Source of the DNA: Microbacterium sp. cf046
GTDB taxonomy: Bacteria > Actinomycetota > Actinomycetes > Actinomycetales > Microbacteriaceae
Direction of reading: 5' to 3'
NCBI RefSeq assembly: GCF_900114345.1
Contig: NZ_FOZJ01000001.1
Location: forward strand, 310,001 to 374,000
DNA length: 64,000 nucleotides
Shown: piece after piece, positions 9,156 through 17,415 of the stretch
How positions within the stretch are numbered: position 1 is the first letter of the stretch
How the letters are laid out: each line of letters starts with the position of its first letter
Position numbers and translations under genes: made by a program
The notes under the pieces: generated by a model
The model's database searches: none
What the model saw: the letters and a program-made list of their open reading frames with translations, nothing else
What the model was told of the DNA's origin: nothing

Positions 9156-9169
9156 TGTGAGCGCTCCCA
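9156..9169. promoter_or_regulatory. CebR-like operator upstream of the isomerase gene
   Basis: TGTGAGCGCTCCCA matches 13 of 14 bases of the CebR/CelR palindrome TGGGAGCGCTCCCA known from Streptomyces and Thermobifida. It lies about 54 bases upstream of the predicted -35 of the isomerase gene and 67 bases past the guanine deaminase stop. The distance makes classical repression uncertain, but the sequence match is strong and CebR is encoded at 38968. Confidence 0.5.
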
Positions 9170-9236
9170 CCTGTCGAAAGTCGGCCCGAGAGCGCCGATC
9201 CCTATCGACGAAGGGGTCGCGAAACGCGCGCGACCG

Positions 9237-10646
9237 CTATGCCGAAGCCGAGTCCGGCGGGTTCGCTCGGCGGCCTCGGACGAAGACTCCGGCGACCGAT
9301 GCCTCGCGCATGCCCATCAGAAGCGTGAACAGGACCGACCGGGCGCCACCCTCGGAGGCGGTCTGGAGCGAGAGCTCGAATCCTGGCTGCGCGCCCGGGT
9401 CCAGGATCACGAAATCCGCGTCCTTGCCCGCGTCGAGGTTGCCGAACCGCTGCTCCTGATCGAGCGCGCGCGCTCCGGCCAGCGTCCCGAGGAAGAGCAG
9501 CTGCGCGGGGTCGATCGCCACGGACCGGTCGCCGAGTTCGCTCATGTGCACCTTGAAGCAGTCGTTCAGCACGCGCGGGATGAGCCACTCGTCACCGGCG
9601 CCGATGTCGGTGCCCATCGCGATCGTCGTGCCGGACGCGACGGTGCGCCGCCACGGCATCGTGCCGCTGCCGAGGAACAGCTGCGAGGTCGGGCAGTGGG
9701 CGATCGACGAGCCGGTCGCGGCGAGGCGATGCAGTTCGCCGTCCGTGCAGTGCACCGCGTGAGCCAGGATGCTGCGCCGGCCGAGCAGGCTCTCACCGCT
9801 GGTCCGCGATCCGGGCAGGCATCGGCCGTCGTACGTGTCGAGGTACGTGTCGACCCCGTAGGACTCGCGGACCGCGGCGATCTCGCCGTCGCCGGGACGG
9901 TCGTTCTCGTTGAGGTGCGAGTGGAAGTACACGCCGTCAGCGCGCGTGCCGGCGTACAGGTCGCCCAGCCGCCGGAGCGTCTCCGGCGTCACCGAGAGGC
10001 TGAACCGGGGCACGACCGCCACCTGCGCGAGCGCCGTGCGCGGGTCCGGTGCCCGGCCGCCGGCATCCTGACCATGCCAGCGGTCGATCTCGTCGCGGGT
10101 GAGGGCGATCGACGCGTCCTCGGTCGTGAGCAGTGCGGACGCGCTCGCGGGACCGACGGTCTGGATGCCGCGCCCGCTCACGATGCGCAGGCCGGCCTCG
10201 AGCGTGCGCGCGTAGAGGGCGTCCTGCGCCTCGGGGAACGCAGAGCCGAACACGAGGGCCGCGGTGGTGCCTGCCGAGATCCGCCGTCGCACGAATTCCG
10301 CCGCCACGAGGTCGGCGAACGCGGGATCGCTCAGGCGCGTCTCCGCGGGGAACACGCACCGCTCGAGCCACTCGAGCAGCTCACCGCCGCCGAACTCATC
10401 GGTGGTCAGGGTCTGCGGGTAGTGCACATGGGTGTCGACGAAACCGGGCAGCAGGTACCCGGCGGTCGCGACGACCGCGTCGTCCGTGAGGGCTGCCGGG
10501 AGCCCGCTCCACGCACCGGAGTAGGCGATCCGCCCGGTGGCATCGACGGCGAGCGCGCCGTCCGGCTCGGAGACCAGCGCCGAGGTCGACTCCTCGAGGG
10601 ACGGGCTGCCGCTGATGTGGAGCAGATGACCTCGATAGATCGTCAC
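9237..10646 (-). CDS. guaD: guanine deaminase (amidohydrolase-superfamily type)
   Basis: Zn-dependent deaminase of 469 residues converting guanine to xanthine. The metal site HVHYPQ is at residues 73-78, where the PQ after HxH is typical of guanine deaminases. Further ligands are in YFHSHLNEN and LAHAVHCTD, with the SSIAHCPTSQLFLGSG loop and the MGTDIGAGDE motif carrying the last Asp. GTG 10646 is the likely start: a GAGGAG ribosome site lies 5 bases upstream, and the upstream extension is Arg/Pro-rich. It opens the purine-breakdown locus. A GlnR-like box sits about 70 bases ahead (10718-10733). Confidence 0.88.
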   Translation of the reverse strand: MTIYRGHLLHISGSPSLEESTSALVSEPDGALAVDATGRIAYSGAWSGLPAALTDDAVVATAGYLLPGFVDTHVHYPQTLTTDEFGGGELLEWLERCVFPAETRLSDPAFADLVAAEFVRRRISAGTTAALVFGSAFPEAQDALYARTLEAGLRIVSGRGIQTVGPASASALLTTEDASIALTRDEIDRWHGQDAGGRAPDPRTALAQVAVVPRFSLSVTPETLRRLGDLYAGTRADGVYFHSHLNENDRPGDGEIAAVRESYGVDTYLDTYDGRCLPGSRTSGESLLGRRSILAHAVHCTDGELHRLAATGSSIAHCPTSQLFLGSGTMPWRRTVASGTTIAMGTDIGAGDEWLIPRVLNDCFKVHMSELGDRSVAIDPAQLLFLGTLAGARALDQEQRFGNLDAGKDADFVILDPGAQPGFELSLQTASEGGARSVLFTLLMGMREASVAGVFVRGRRANPPDSASA

Positions 10647-10974
10647 CGTGACTCCTCGTGCTCGGCCCAGCGGCATCCGCAACGGCCGCGGTCCGGTGTC
10701 GAGTCTTCGAGTCCGGCGTTGCGGCCGCGTAACAGCGTCATTAAGTCTGCGGAACTCTTGGCTCCGAAACCTGGCTACCGCGTTCCCGGCGAGCATAGTC
10801 TGCCGGGACGCGACGGCGCGGTGCCGTTGCCCGCGGTGCCGCCTCGTCGATCACTGGACCTCTCGGACCCGCAAAGCTCACGGACCCTGCCGCCCTCGGA
10901 GGAGCGAGGCGCGGGCATCCGGAGAACTGCAAGCGTCCGAGCGGAGTCGGAGGCAGCGCACCGCCCTCCGACCG
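10647..10974. other. gene-free leader and intergenic stretch upstream of guaD
   Basis: The 411-base gap between guaD and the uricase gene holds no convincing gene. Reading frames here are short and Arg/Pro-rich, with no family resemblance. What can be seen is the candidate GlnR box at 10718-10733 and the uricase terminator at 10975-11026. A minus-strand TATGCT near 10795 could be a -10 element, giving a long leader. Confidence 0.5.
10718..10733 (-). promoter_or_regulatory. candidate GlnR box upstream of guaD
   Basis: On the minus strand GTTAC-N6-GCAAC fits the actinobacterial GlnR consensus gTnAC-N6-GaAAC with one mismatch. It is 72 bases upstream of the guaD start, a sensible place for an activator. 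It is supported by the exact matches at 12845 and 20098. Confidence 0.4.
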
Positions 10975-11026
10975 GACGACGGCGGGCACCCTGGGCGACC
11001 GGACAAGCCCAGGCCCCGCCGTCGTC
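10975..11026. terminator. strong hairpin terminator after the uricase gene
   Basis: A perfect 12-bp stem GACGACGGCGGG (10975-10986) with CCCGCCGTCGTC (11015-11026) encloses a 7-bp stem CCTGGGC (10990-10996) with GCCCAGG (11007-11013). It begins 31 bases beyond the uricase stop and probably ends the OHCU decarboxylase-uraH-uricase operon. Confidence 0.75.
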
Positions 11027-11057
11027 GAAACCCGGGACGATCGGCGCGCGGGAGGGC

Positions 11058-11975
11058 TCAGACGAACGCGGGCAGGTCGAGCCACGCGTCGGGAGCCGGC
11101 GCGGCGCCGTCACGCGTGATCGTGCCCTCGATGAGGCCGTACGGCCGGTCGGCGGCGTAGAAGACCTCGCCGGGGTTCTCGATGCCCAACGGCGCGAGGT
11201 CGTAGAGGAAGTGGTGCTTGTTCGGCATCGCGAACCGCACCTCGGCGATCTCCGGGCGCGCCCGGATCGCCGCGGCGCCCATCGCGAAGAGCGTCTGCTG
11301 CAGGGCCAGCGAGTGCACCGTCGCGAACGTCGAGAGCAGCACCGCCGAGACCTCCGCGTACAGGCCGTTGTAGTCGATGCCCGCCTCGACTGCCTCGGGC
11401 AGGAAGCGCCAGCGCCCGGTGACCGACGTCGCCATGATGCGATCGTGGGTCTCGACGAGGGTCGTGTACCTGTCGCGGGGGAAGCCCGCGAACTCGCTGC
11501 CCGTCGACTTGAGCACCGTCAGGTCCTTCACGCCGCCGGTGACGTGCGTGGCACCGTCGACGACCTGCACCGTCGCGAGCCTCGTGCCCTGACCCTTGCG
11601 CACGAACGAGTGGTCATGCGGCCGGCCGTCCACGAGGATGCGCTCCCACTCGTACTGCTCGGCCTGCCACAGACCGCCTTCGATCCAGTCGAATCCGCCG
11701 ACGAAGTGCTCCGCGAGCTTCAGCAGGTACTCCTCCGGCGAGGGCACGCCGTGCTCCTTGGCGAAGGCGAACGCCGTGTTCTTCTGCGTGTCGGTCGCCA
11801 CGACCAGGGCGTTGTCTCCGGACAGGTACGAGTCCGCCAATGCCGCCCCGCGCAGCTGTGAGGTCACGTTCAGGTCGACGATCTCGTGGCGCGGGGTGTC
11901 CCGGTAGATCCGCACCACGCGGTTCTCCGCCTTGCCGTACTTGTTCGCGCCGAGGCTGACGGACACGTCGCTCAT
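11058..11975 (-). CDS. urate oxidase (uricase)
   Basis: Cofactor-free oxidase of 305 residues, the usual uricase length, built from two T-fold repeats. It oxidises urate to 5-hydroxyisourate with release of H2O2. Recognisable segments are GANKYGKAENRVVRIYRD near the N-terminus, then DTQKNTAFAFAKEHG, carrying the catalytic Thr/Lys region. FVRKGQGTR and the second-repeat signature LTVLKSTGSEFAGFPRDRYTTL follow. Near the C-terminus MPNKHHFLYDL is conserved. It starts 3 bases after the HIU hydrolase stop, so the two are co-transcribed with the OHCU decarboxylase gene in pathway context. Confidence 0.96.
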   Translation of the reverse strand: MSDVSVSLGANKYGKAENRVVRIYRDTPRHEIVDLNVTSQLRGAALADSYLSGDNALVVATDTQKNTAFAFAKEHGVPSPEEYLLKLAEHFVGGFDWIEGGLWQAEQYEWERILVDGRPHDHSFVRKGQGTRLATVQVVDGATHVTGGVKDLTVLKSTGSEFAGFPRDRYTTLVETHDRIMATSVTGRWRFLPEAVEAGIDYNGLYAEVSAVLLSTFATVHSLALQQTLFAMGAAAIRARPEIAEVRFAMPNKHHFLYDLAPLGIENPGEVFYAADRPYGLIEGTITRDGAAPAPDAWLDLPAFV

Positions 11976-11978
11976 GAT

Positions 11979-12317
11979 CTAGCTCCCTCTGTATGTCGAA
12001 TAGGCGAACGGGCTCAGCAGCAGCGGCACGTGGTAGTGCCGGTCCGATTCTTCGACAGTGAAGGTGACGGTGATGAGGGGGTAGAAGGTCGGGATGCCCC
12101 GGTCGGCGAACCAGGCGCCGGTGCCGAAGGTGAGCGCGTACATGCCCGGCTCGAGGTGCTCCGGGCCGAGTGCGAGCCGTCCGTCGGCGTCGGTGAAGCC
12201 CTGTGCGACTCCCGTCGTGCCACCCCCCGACATGTGCCGGGCGAGAGAGACGACCACGTTCTTCGCGGGCGTGCCGGTCGCGGCGTCGAGCACATGGGTC
12301 GTGAGGTGACTGGTCAT
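11979..12317 (-). CDS. uraH: 5-hydroxyisourate hydrolase (transthyretin-like)
   Basis: A 112-residue homotetrameric enzyme that opens 5-hydroxyisourate to OHCU, the step after uricase. Family features are the N-terminal SHLTTHVLDAATGTPA with the catalytic His, an Arg in the middle region, HYHVPLLLSPFAYSTYRGS at the end, and the exact C-terminal YRGS signature. It sits between the OHCU decarboxylase gene (4-base gap) and the uricase gene (3-base gap). Confidence 0.97.
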   Translation of the reverse strand: MTSHLTTHVLDAATGTPAKNVVVSLARHMSGGGTTGVAQGFTDADGRLALGPEHLEPGMYALTFGTGAWFADRGIPTFYPLITVTFTVEESDRHYHVPLLLSPFAYSTYRGS

Positions 12318-12321
12318 GCCC

Positions 12322-12822
12322 TCATCCTTGCGCGACCGACCCGCGCAGGCGCAAGATCGCGATCTCGGCGAGCTGGCGCAGCGCCTCGGCGGACTCGGTC
12401 TCGTCGTCGTCGCCGAGGCGCCGATTCAGCTCCGCCAGGATCTGCTCGGGCGAGCGGCCCGCGGCGCGGATCAGGAACACGCGGCCGAAGCGCTCTTCGT
12501 AGGCTGCGTTGCCCGCCGCGATCGCCGCAGTCACCTCGGCGGCGGCATCCGTCATCGCGGCCTGCTCGCGACGGGATGCCGCTGCCTCCGCACCCGATCC
12601 CTCGGGGCGCCGGCCGATGCGCGGATGATGCGCGAGCGCTGCGTCGAGGTCGGCGACGGTCCAGGCCTCGGCGCGATCGGCCGCGAGCTCCGCGAGTGCG
12701 TCCACCGAGTCGTAGGGGCGCGCCGCGACGACGGCGTCGACCCACTCCGGGATCGCCGCCCACACCGCGACGACGGATGCCGCGTCGGCGGCATCCGCGA
12801 CGTTGAACTCGTCCAGGAGCAT
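12322..12822 (-). CDS. OHCU decarboxylase (2-oxo-4-hydroxy-4-carboxy-5-ureidoimidazoline decarboxylase)
   Basis: A 166-residue cofactor-free decarboxylase giving S-allantoin. HHPRIG (the catalytic His and the Pro-Arg-Ile-Gly turn) and the following Glu/Arg-rich helix (NAAYEERFGRVFLIRAAG) are diagnostic, and the size is typical. ATG 12822 begins MLLDEFN, the expected family start. An in-frame ATG at 12870 is possible but has no ribosome site. First gene of the operon with uraH and the uricase gene. It diverges from the allantoinase operon across a 192-base region with GlnR-like boxes. Confidence 0.93.
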   Translation of the reverse strand: MLLDEFNVADAADAASVVAVWAAIPEWVDAVVAARPYDSVDALAELAADRAEAWTVADLDAALAHHPRIGRRPEGSGAEAAASRREQAAMTDAAAEVTAAIAAGNAAYEERFGRVFLIRAAGRSPEQILAELNRRLGDDDETESAEALRQLAEIAILRLRGSVAQG

Positions 12823-12844
12823 GGCGCCACGGTAGCGCTCCGGC

Positions 12845-12860
12845 GTTTCGCTGTCGTTAC
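12845..12860 (-). promoter_or_regulatory. candidate GlnR box in the uricase/allantoinase divergent region
   Basis: The minus strand reads GTAAC-GACAGC-GAAAC, an exact fit to gTnAC-N6-GaAAC. It is only 22 bases from the OHCU decarboxylase start but 155 bases ahead of allantoinase, so it may serve the divergent allantoinase promoter. A weaker copy, GTTAC-N6-GTAAA, lies on the same strand at 12917-12932. Confidence 0.55.
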
Positions 12861-12980
12861 GGCCGTCCATGCCCGGCGATCGGCATTTCGGGGGTGCATA
12901 CCTGGTCGGGCCAAGGTTTACAGTGCCGTAACGCATTCGCCGCGGTCGGGGACGCGGGTGAGCCAGGCTGTCAGTGCGGC

Positions 12981-12997
12981 CGGGCGTCCAGCGCCCG
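12981..12997. promoter_or_regulatory. hairpin in the allantoinase leader
   Basis: CGGGCG (12981-12986) and CGCCCG (12992-12997) form a 6-bp stem with a 5-base loop, ending 17 bases before the allantoinase ATG, right in front of its ribosome site. It may affect translation or mRNA stability; no function can be read. Confidence 0.3.
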
Positions 12998-13014
12998 GCG
13001 AGGAAGGGGGGCTG

Positions 13015-14391
13015 ATGGCGGACAAGCGCCGCGTGATCCGTGCCGGAAGGGCGTTCCTCGAAGGCTCCTTCCAGCCTGCGTCGGTCGTGATCGAGGACGG
13101 GCGCATCGTCGACGTCGTCGGCGTCCGTGATCGGGTCGCACACGCGAGCTCGACCCTCGTCCCCGACGACGCGGTGCTGCTGCCCGGACTCGTCGACTCG
13201 CACGTGCATGTGAACGAGCCCGGGCGCACCGAGTGGGAGGGCTTCCGCTCGGCGACGCTCGCCGCTGCGGCCGGAGGCGTGACCACAATCGTCGACATGC
13301 CGCTGAACTCGCTGCCTCCGACCACCACCGCCGCGGCGCTCGAGATCAAGCGCGCCGCCGCCGCGCCCTCGGCGTTCATCGACGTCGGCTTCTGGGGCGG
13401 GGCGGTTCCCGACAACCTGGGTTCGCTCGCGCCGCTGCACGATGCCGGCGTCTTCGGATTCAAGTGCTTCCTGTCACCCTCCGGAGTGGACGAGTTCCCC
13501 CACCTGGATCGGAGCGGGCTGGGCGCTGCGATGGAGGAGGTAGCGGCGCTCGGCTCGCGCCTCATCGTGCACGCCGAGGACCCTGCGCTGCTGCACGACG
13601 GGGGTGCCCTGGGCCGCCGATACGGTGCGTTCCTCGCCTCCCGCCCTGCCGAGAGCGAGGCGTCGGCGATCGGCTCGGTGATCGACGAAGCTCGTCGCAC
13701 CGGCGCGCGTGCGCACATCCTGCACCTGAGCGACGCCCACTCGCTGCCGGCCATCCGCGCGGCCAAGGCCGAGGGCGTCGCGCTCTCCGTCGAGACCTGC
13801 CCCCACTACCTCACGATCATCGCCGAGGAGATCCCGGACGGCGCGAGCGAGTTCAAGTGCTGCCCCCCGATCCGCGATTCCGCGAATCGCGATCTGCTCT
13901 GGGACGGGATCGTCGACGGCACGATCGACGCGATCGTGAGCGACCACTCGCCCTCGACCGTCGACCTCAAGCGCTCGGGCGGCGGCGATTTCGGGCTCGC
14001 GTGGGGCGGCATCGCCGGGCTCCAGGTCGGGCTCTCGGCCGTCTGGACGGAGGCGCGCGGCCGCGGCATCCCGTTGGAGCGCATCCTCCCGCTGTTCACG
14101 ACCGGTCCGGCATCGGTGGTCGGGCTCCCCGGCGCCGGCGTCATCGAGCCCGGCGCGGCGGCGCACCTGACGGTCTTCGGCGTCGACGATCCGTTCCCGA
14201 TCGATGCCGCCGACCTGCTGCACAAGAATCCGATCACCGCGTACGACCACCGCTTGCTCACCGGCAGGATCCGCCGCACCTGGCTGCACGGCAGGTCGAC
14301 GTACAACGTCACCGACGGCGGCGCGGGAGAGGCACCGCGGTTCCGCTGCAAGCCCCGCGGGCGGCTGCTCTCGTCCCGCACGACCGCGTGA
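13015..14391 (+). CDS. allB: allantoinase
   Basis: Binuclear-metal amidohydrolase of 458 residues hydrolysing allantoin to allantoate. Motifs include VDSHVHVNEPGRTEWEGF (HxH plus the NEPG typical of allantoinase), GFKCFLSPSGVDEFP with the carboxylated-Lys position, IVHAEDP, ILHLSDAHSLP, and VSDHSPS with the final Asp ligand. ATG 13015 has a GGAAGGGGGG-type ribosome site a few bases upstream. It is the first gene of a plus-strand operon (formamidase-like, amidase fusion, aminotransferase, allantoate amidohydrolase) carrying the ureide pathway onward. Confidence 0.95.
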   Translation: MADKRRVIRAGRAFLEGSFQPASVVIEDGRIVDVVGVRDRVAHASSTLVPDDAVLLPGLVDSHVHVNEPGRTEWEGFRSATLAAAAGGVTTIVDMPLNSLPPTTTAAALEIKRAAAAPSAFIDVGFWGGAVPDNLGSLAPLHDAGVFGFKCFLSPSGVDEFPHLDRSGLGAAMEEVAALGSRLIVHAEDPALLHDGGALGRRYGAFLASRPAESEASAIGSVIDEARRTGARAHILHLSDAHSLPAIRAAKAEGVALSVETCPHYLTIIAEEIPDGASEFKCCPPIRDSANRDLLWDGIVDGTIDAIVSDHSPSTVDLKRSGGGDFGLAWGGIAGLQVGLSAVWTEARGRGIPLERILPLFTTGPASVVGLPGAGVIEPGAAAHLTVFGVDDPFPIDAADLLHKNPITAYDHRLLTGRIRRTWLHGRSTYNVTDGGAGEAPRFRCKPRGRLLSSRTTA

Positions 14392-14449
14392 TCGCAGGGC
14401 GGTGCGACGGGGACACGCGCGCGAAACCCGGATGCAGTTGGATGGGGGC

Positions 14450-15730
14450 ATGCACACGGTGATGGAGATCCTGCAGCCGGGGCACGGTGAGATCCCGGGA
14501 GAGCACTACCTGCGCTCGACGCCCGAGACGGTGCTCTGGGGCCGGCTGCCGTGCGAGGCGGATGCCGCTGTCCTCAGCATCCGCTCGGGCGAGTCCGTCA
14601 CGATCGACACCGTGAGCCACGAGGGCATCCTCGAGGATCACGGCAAGGATCCGCTCGCCTACTTCACCGGGCAGGGCGTGGATGCCGCGGCCGTGCTCGA
14701 GGACGCGATCTCGATCGCCGCGAACCTCTCCCGGGATCCGTCCGCCGACGGACCGCATGTCGTCACGGGCCCGATACACGTCGAAGGCGCGGAGCCGGGC
14801 GACCTGCTGCGCATCACCGTCGAGAAGCTCGCGCCGCGCGTGCCGTACGGGGTGATCTCGAACCGCCACGGCAAGGGGGCGCTGGTCGGCGAGCTGCCCC
14901 GCGGCGACTATCACGTGAGCGTCTTCACTCCGGTGCAGGAGCGCGAGGGGCGGCTCGTGGGGGTGCTCCCCGTCGTCGATGACGGCGCGCGCGTGATCGC
15001 GTTTCCGCTCTCGCCGTTCCTCGGCACGATGGGCGTGGCAGTGTCGGGCGGCGAGCGACCGCACTCGGTGCCGCCCGGCTCGCACGGAGGCAACATCGAC
15101 ATCAACCTGCTCGTCGAGGGGACCTCGCTGTACCTCCCCATCCAGGTTCCCGGCGCGCTCGCGTTCGTCGGCGATCCGCACTTCGCGCAGGGCGACGGCG
15201 AGGTCGCCCTGACGGCCCTGGAGGCATCGCTCCGGGCGACCCTGCGCTTCGAGGTGATCCCGCGCGCGGAGGCGCTCGCCGAGTTCGGTGAGGTCACCGG
15301 GCCGATCGTGCGCACGAGCCAGTACCTGGTTCCGACCGGGCTGGATCCCGACCTGAACGAGGCGATGCGCAAGTGCGTGCGCTCGGCGCTGAACCTCATC
15401 GAGGCCCGCTGGGGAGTGCAGGAGCACCTCGCCTACGCGTATCTCAGCGCCGCCACCGACTTCGACATCTCGCAGGTGGTCGACATCGTGTGCGGCGTGC
15501 ACGCGCGCATCCGAGAGTCCGACTTCGAGGGAGTGGACCGTGGCGGCATCCGTGTCACCGGGTCCGCGGCATCCGCCGGCCGCACCGATACAGGAGATCG
15601 CACCGGCACAGGAGATTCCGCGCCGGCTGGTCCTGTTGCCGAGATCCCTCCTGTCTCGGTGCGTTCCGCTGAAGGCTCGGGGTCGCCCGCGGGAGGCCAC
15701 GGGTCTGTGCAGGGAGCGACGGATGCCTGA
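14450..15730 (+). CDS. acetamidase/formamidase-family protein
   Basis: A 426-residue FmdA/AmdA-type amidohydrolase. The core pattern is typical: VTGPIHVEGAEPGDLLRITVE, the loop before VISNRHGKGALVGELP, MGVAVSGGERPHSVPPGSHGGNIDINLLVEGTSLYLPIQVPGALAFVGDPHFAQGDGEV, and YAYLSAATDFDISQVVD near the end. The last 60 residues (Gly/Ser/Thr/Asp-rich) go beyond the family core and look disordered. By family it would release ammonia from a small amide. In this operon the amide is plausibly an ureide-pathway product such as oxamate (inference). Its stop overlaps the next start (ATG at 15723). Confidence 0.85.
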   Translation: MHTVMEILQPGHGEIPGEHYLRSTPETVLWGRLPCEADAAVLSIRSGESVTIDTVSHEGILEDHGKDPLAYFTGQGVDAAAVLEDAISIAANLSRDPSADGPHVVTGPIHVEGAEPGDLLRITVEKLAPRVPYGVISNRHGKGALVGELPRGDYHVSVFTPVQEREGRLVGVLPVVDDGARVIAFPLSPFLGTMGVAVSGGERPHSVPPGSHGGNIDINLLVEGTSLYLPIQVPGALAFVGDPHFAQGDGEVALTALEASLRATLRFEVIPRAEALAEFGEVTGPIVRTSQYLVPTGLDPDLNEAMRKCVRSALNLIEARWGVQEHLAYAYLSAATDFDISQVVDIVCGVHARIRESDFEGVDRGGIRVTGSAASAGRTDTGDRTGTGDSAPAGPVAEIPPVSVRSAEGSGSPAGGHGSVQGATDA

Positions 15731-17357
15731 GACCGCAGTCGGGGGCGAGCACTCGGGGCCGGACCCCGCGATCCGCGGCGCCGCGACCCTCCCCGCCGAC
15801 CTGCTCGAGGCGTTCACCGCCTACGAGCAGGCGATCCTCGCGAACGACCTCGACGTGCTGGACGCGTCGTTCGCGCCGGGGGACGGCACGATGCGGGGGG
15901 ATGCCGCGGGTCTGCTCGTGGGACACGACGCGATCAGCGCGTTCCGCGGGCTGCGCGGCGGCGTCCCGCCTCGCACGATCGAGCGGATCGAGTACCGCGA
16001 TCTCGGGCCGGATGTCGCGCTGCTCGTCTCGGTGTCGCGCTTCGTCGGCGGAGGCACGGGCCTGCAGACCCAGGTCTGGGAGCGCATCGACGGCACGTGG
16101 CTCATCACCGCGGCCCACGTCAGCCCGCGCGCACAGGCGCTCGACCGGTCGGTGTGGCGCACGGTCGGCGACCCGCTCTGGCAGGGAGCCTGGGAGGGGC
16201 CGCTCGCCGGACTCTCGGTGGCCGTCAAGGACCTGTTCGCGATCAAGGGCTACCGCATCGGCGCGGGCAACCCGGCGTTCCTGGCGGACGCGAGAGCGGA
16301 GACGACCACGGCCGCCGCGGTCACCGATCTGCTGCGCGCCGGGGCGTCGCTGCGGGGCATCGCGCGCACGGACGAATTCGCGTACAGCATCGCCGGTGAC
16401 AACGTGCACTACGGCATCCCGCCCAACGGCGCGCTGCCCGGAGCGCTGCCCGGTGGATCCTCGAGCGGTCCGGCATCCGCCGTCGCCACCGGACAGGCCG
16501 AGATCGGGCTCGCGACCGACACTGCCGGCTCGGTGCGCGTGCCGGCGTCGTACCAGGGACTGTGGGGCCTGCGCACGACCCACGGACTCGTGCCCCGTCA
16601 GGGGCTGCTGCCGCTGGCGCAGTCCTTCGACACGGTCGGCTGGCTGACCCGCGACGGCGCGACCCTGCAGCGCGTCGTCGACTGGTGTCTGAGCTACGAC
16701 GGGTCGGAGTCGACCGAGAACGTGTTCGGCGAGTCGGACGACGACCTGCCCTGGCGCTTCGTCGTTCCGACCGAGGTGCTCGAATCCGTGGAGCCCGAGA
16801 CGCGCGCCGCGTTCGACGCGTTCTTGGCGACGCTCGCGGCGTCGACGGATGCCGCACCCGTGAAGCAGGTCTCTATCGGCGATCTGGACGAGTACTTCGT
16901 GCCGTTCCGCACCGTCCAGGGTGCCGAGGCCTGGCGCAACAACGGGGAGTGGGTCACCGCCCACCCCGGCGCGCTGGGCGCGGCGGTCGCGGATCGCTTC
17001 CGAGCGGCGTCCGAGGTCACCGCCGAGGACGAGCAGGCTGCGCGGCTCGCATTGCCGCCCCTCGCCGACCGCATCGACGCCCTGGTCGCGGATGCGGTCA
17101 TGCTGATGCCCACCGTGCCGGGCCCGTCGCCCATGCGCACCGCTGAGGGCGAGCGCGTGAACGCCGTGCGGGTCGCGACGCTGCGGATGACCACACCCGC
17201 CGCGATCGCGGGGCTGCCGTCGCTGTCGGCGCCGATGCTGACGGTGCGCTCGCACCTCGGCGATGCCCCCGTGGGCGTCTGCGTGACCTCCCGCTCGGGC
17301 ACCGATGTCGCGCTGGTGCGCCTCGCCCGTCGCCTCGCTGACGCGGTGGCCGCATGA
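15723..17357 (+). CDS. fusion of an HpxZ/AtzH-like (DUF3225) domain with an amidase-signature enzyme
   Basis: A 544-residue two-domain protein. Residues about 23-135 form a SnoaL-like DUF3225 domain (EAFTAYEQAILANDLDVL, MRGDAAGLLVGHDAISAFR, VWERIDGTWLITAAHVS), the fold of HpxZ of oxalurate catabolism and AtzH of cyanuric-acid catabolism. Residues about 145-540 are an amidase with the Ser-cisSer-Lys triad: Lys169 (AVKDLF), Ser246 (GGSSSGP), Ser270 (DTAGSVRVPASYQG). In Klebsiella and Pseudomonas these are separate neighbouring genes. The start overlaps the upstream stop by 8 bases, indicating coupled translation. With the aminotransferase next door producing oxalurate, an oxalurate or oxamate amidase role is a reasonable inference. 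Confidence 0.85.
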   Translation: MPETAVGGEHSGPDPAIRGAATLPADLLEAFTAYEQAILANDLDVLDASFAPGDGTMRGDAAGLLVGHDAISAFRGLRGGVPPRTIERIEYRDLGPDVALLVSVSRFVGGGTGLQTQVWERIDGTWLITAAHVSPRAQALDRSVWRTVGDPLWQGAWEGPLAGLSVAVKDLFAIKGYRIGAGNPAFLADARAETTTAAAVTDLLRAGASLRGIARTDEFAYSIAGDNVHYGIPPNGALPGALPGGSSSGPASAVATGQAEIGLATDTAGSVRVPASYQGLWGLRTTHGLVPRQGLLPLAQSFDTVGWLTRDGATLQRVVDWCLSYDGSESTENVFGESDDDLPWRFVVPTEVLESVEPETRAAFDAFLATLAASTDAAPVKQVSIGDLDEYFVPFRTVQGAEAWRNNGEWVTAHPGALGAAVADRFRAASEVTAEDEQAARLALPPLADRIDALVADAVMLMPTVPGPSPMRTAEGERVNAVRVATLRMTTPAAIAGLPSLSAPMLTVRSHLGDAPVGVCVTSRSGTDVALVRLARRLADAVAA

Positions 17358-17415
17358 TGGCCGTGTCCACGCGGAGCCGCGCACAGCCCGCTTCCCGACC
17401 AGGTGAGGATGCCCC

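Noticed and set aside
10741..11113. Minus-strand frames of about 112-114 codons in the guaD-uricase gap
   Set aside because: Arg/Pro/Ser-rich, no ribosome site, no recognisable family, and they overlap the strong uricase terminator hairpin.
7887..11861. Very long open frame on the plus strand (1324 codons)
   Set aside because: It runs opposite the isomerase, guanine deaminase and uricase genes, is Arg-rich with no family motifs, and arises from high third-position GC.
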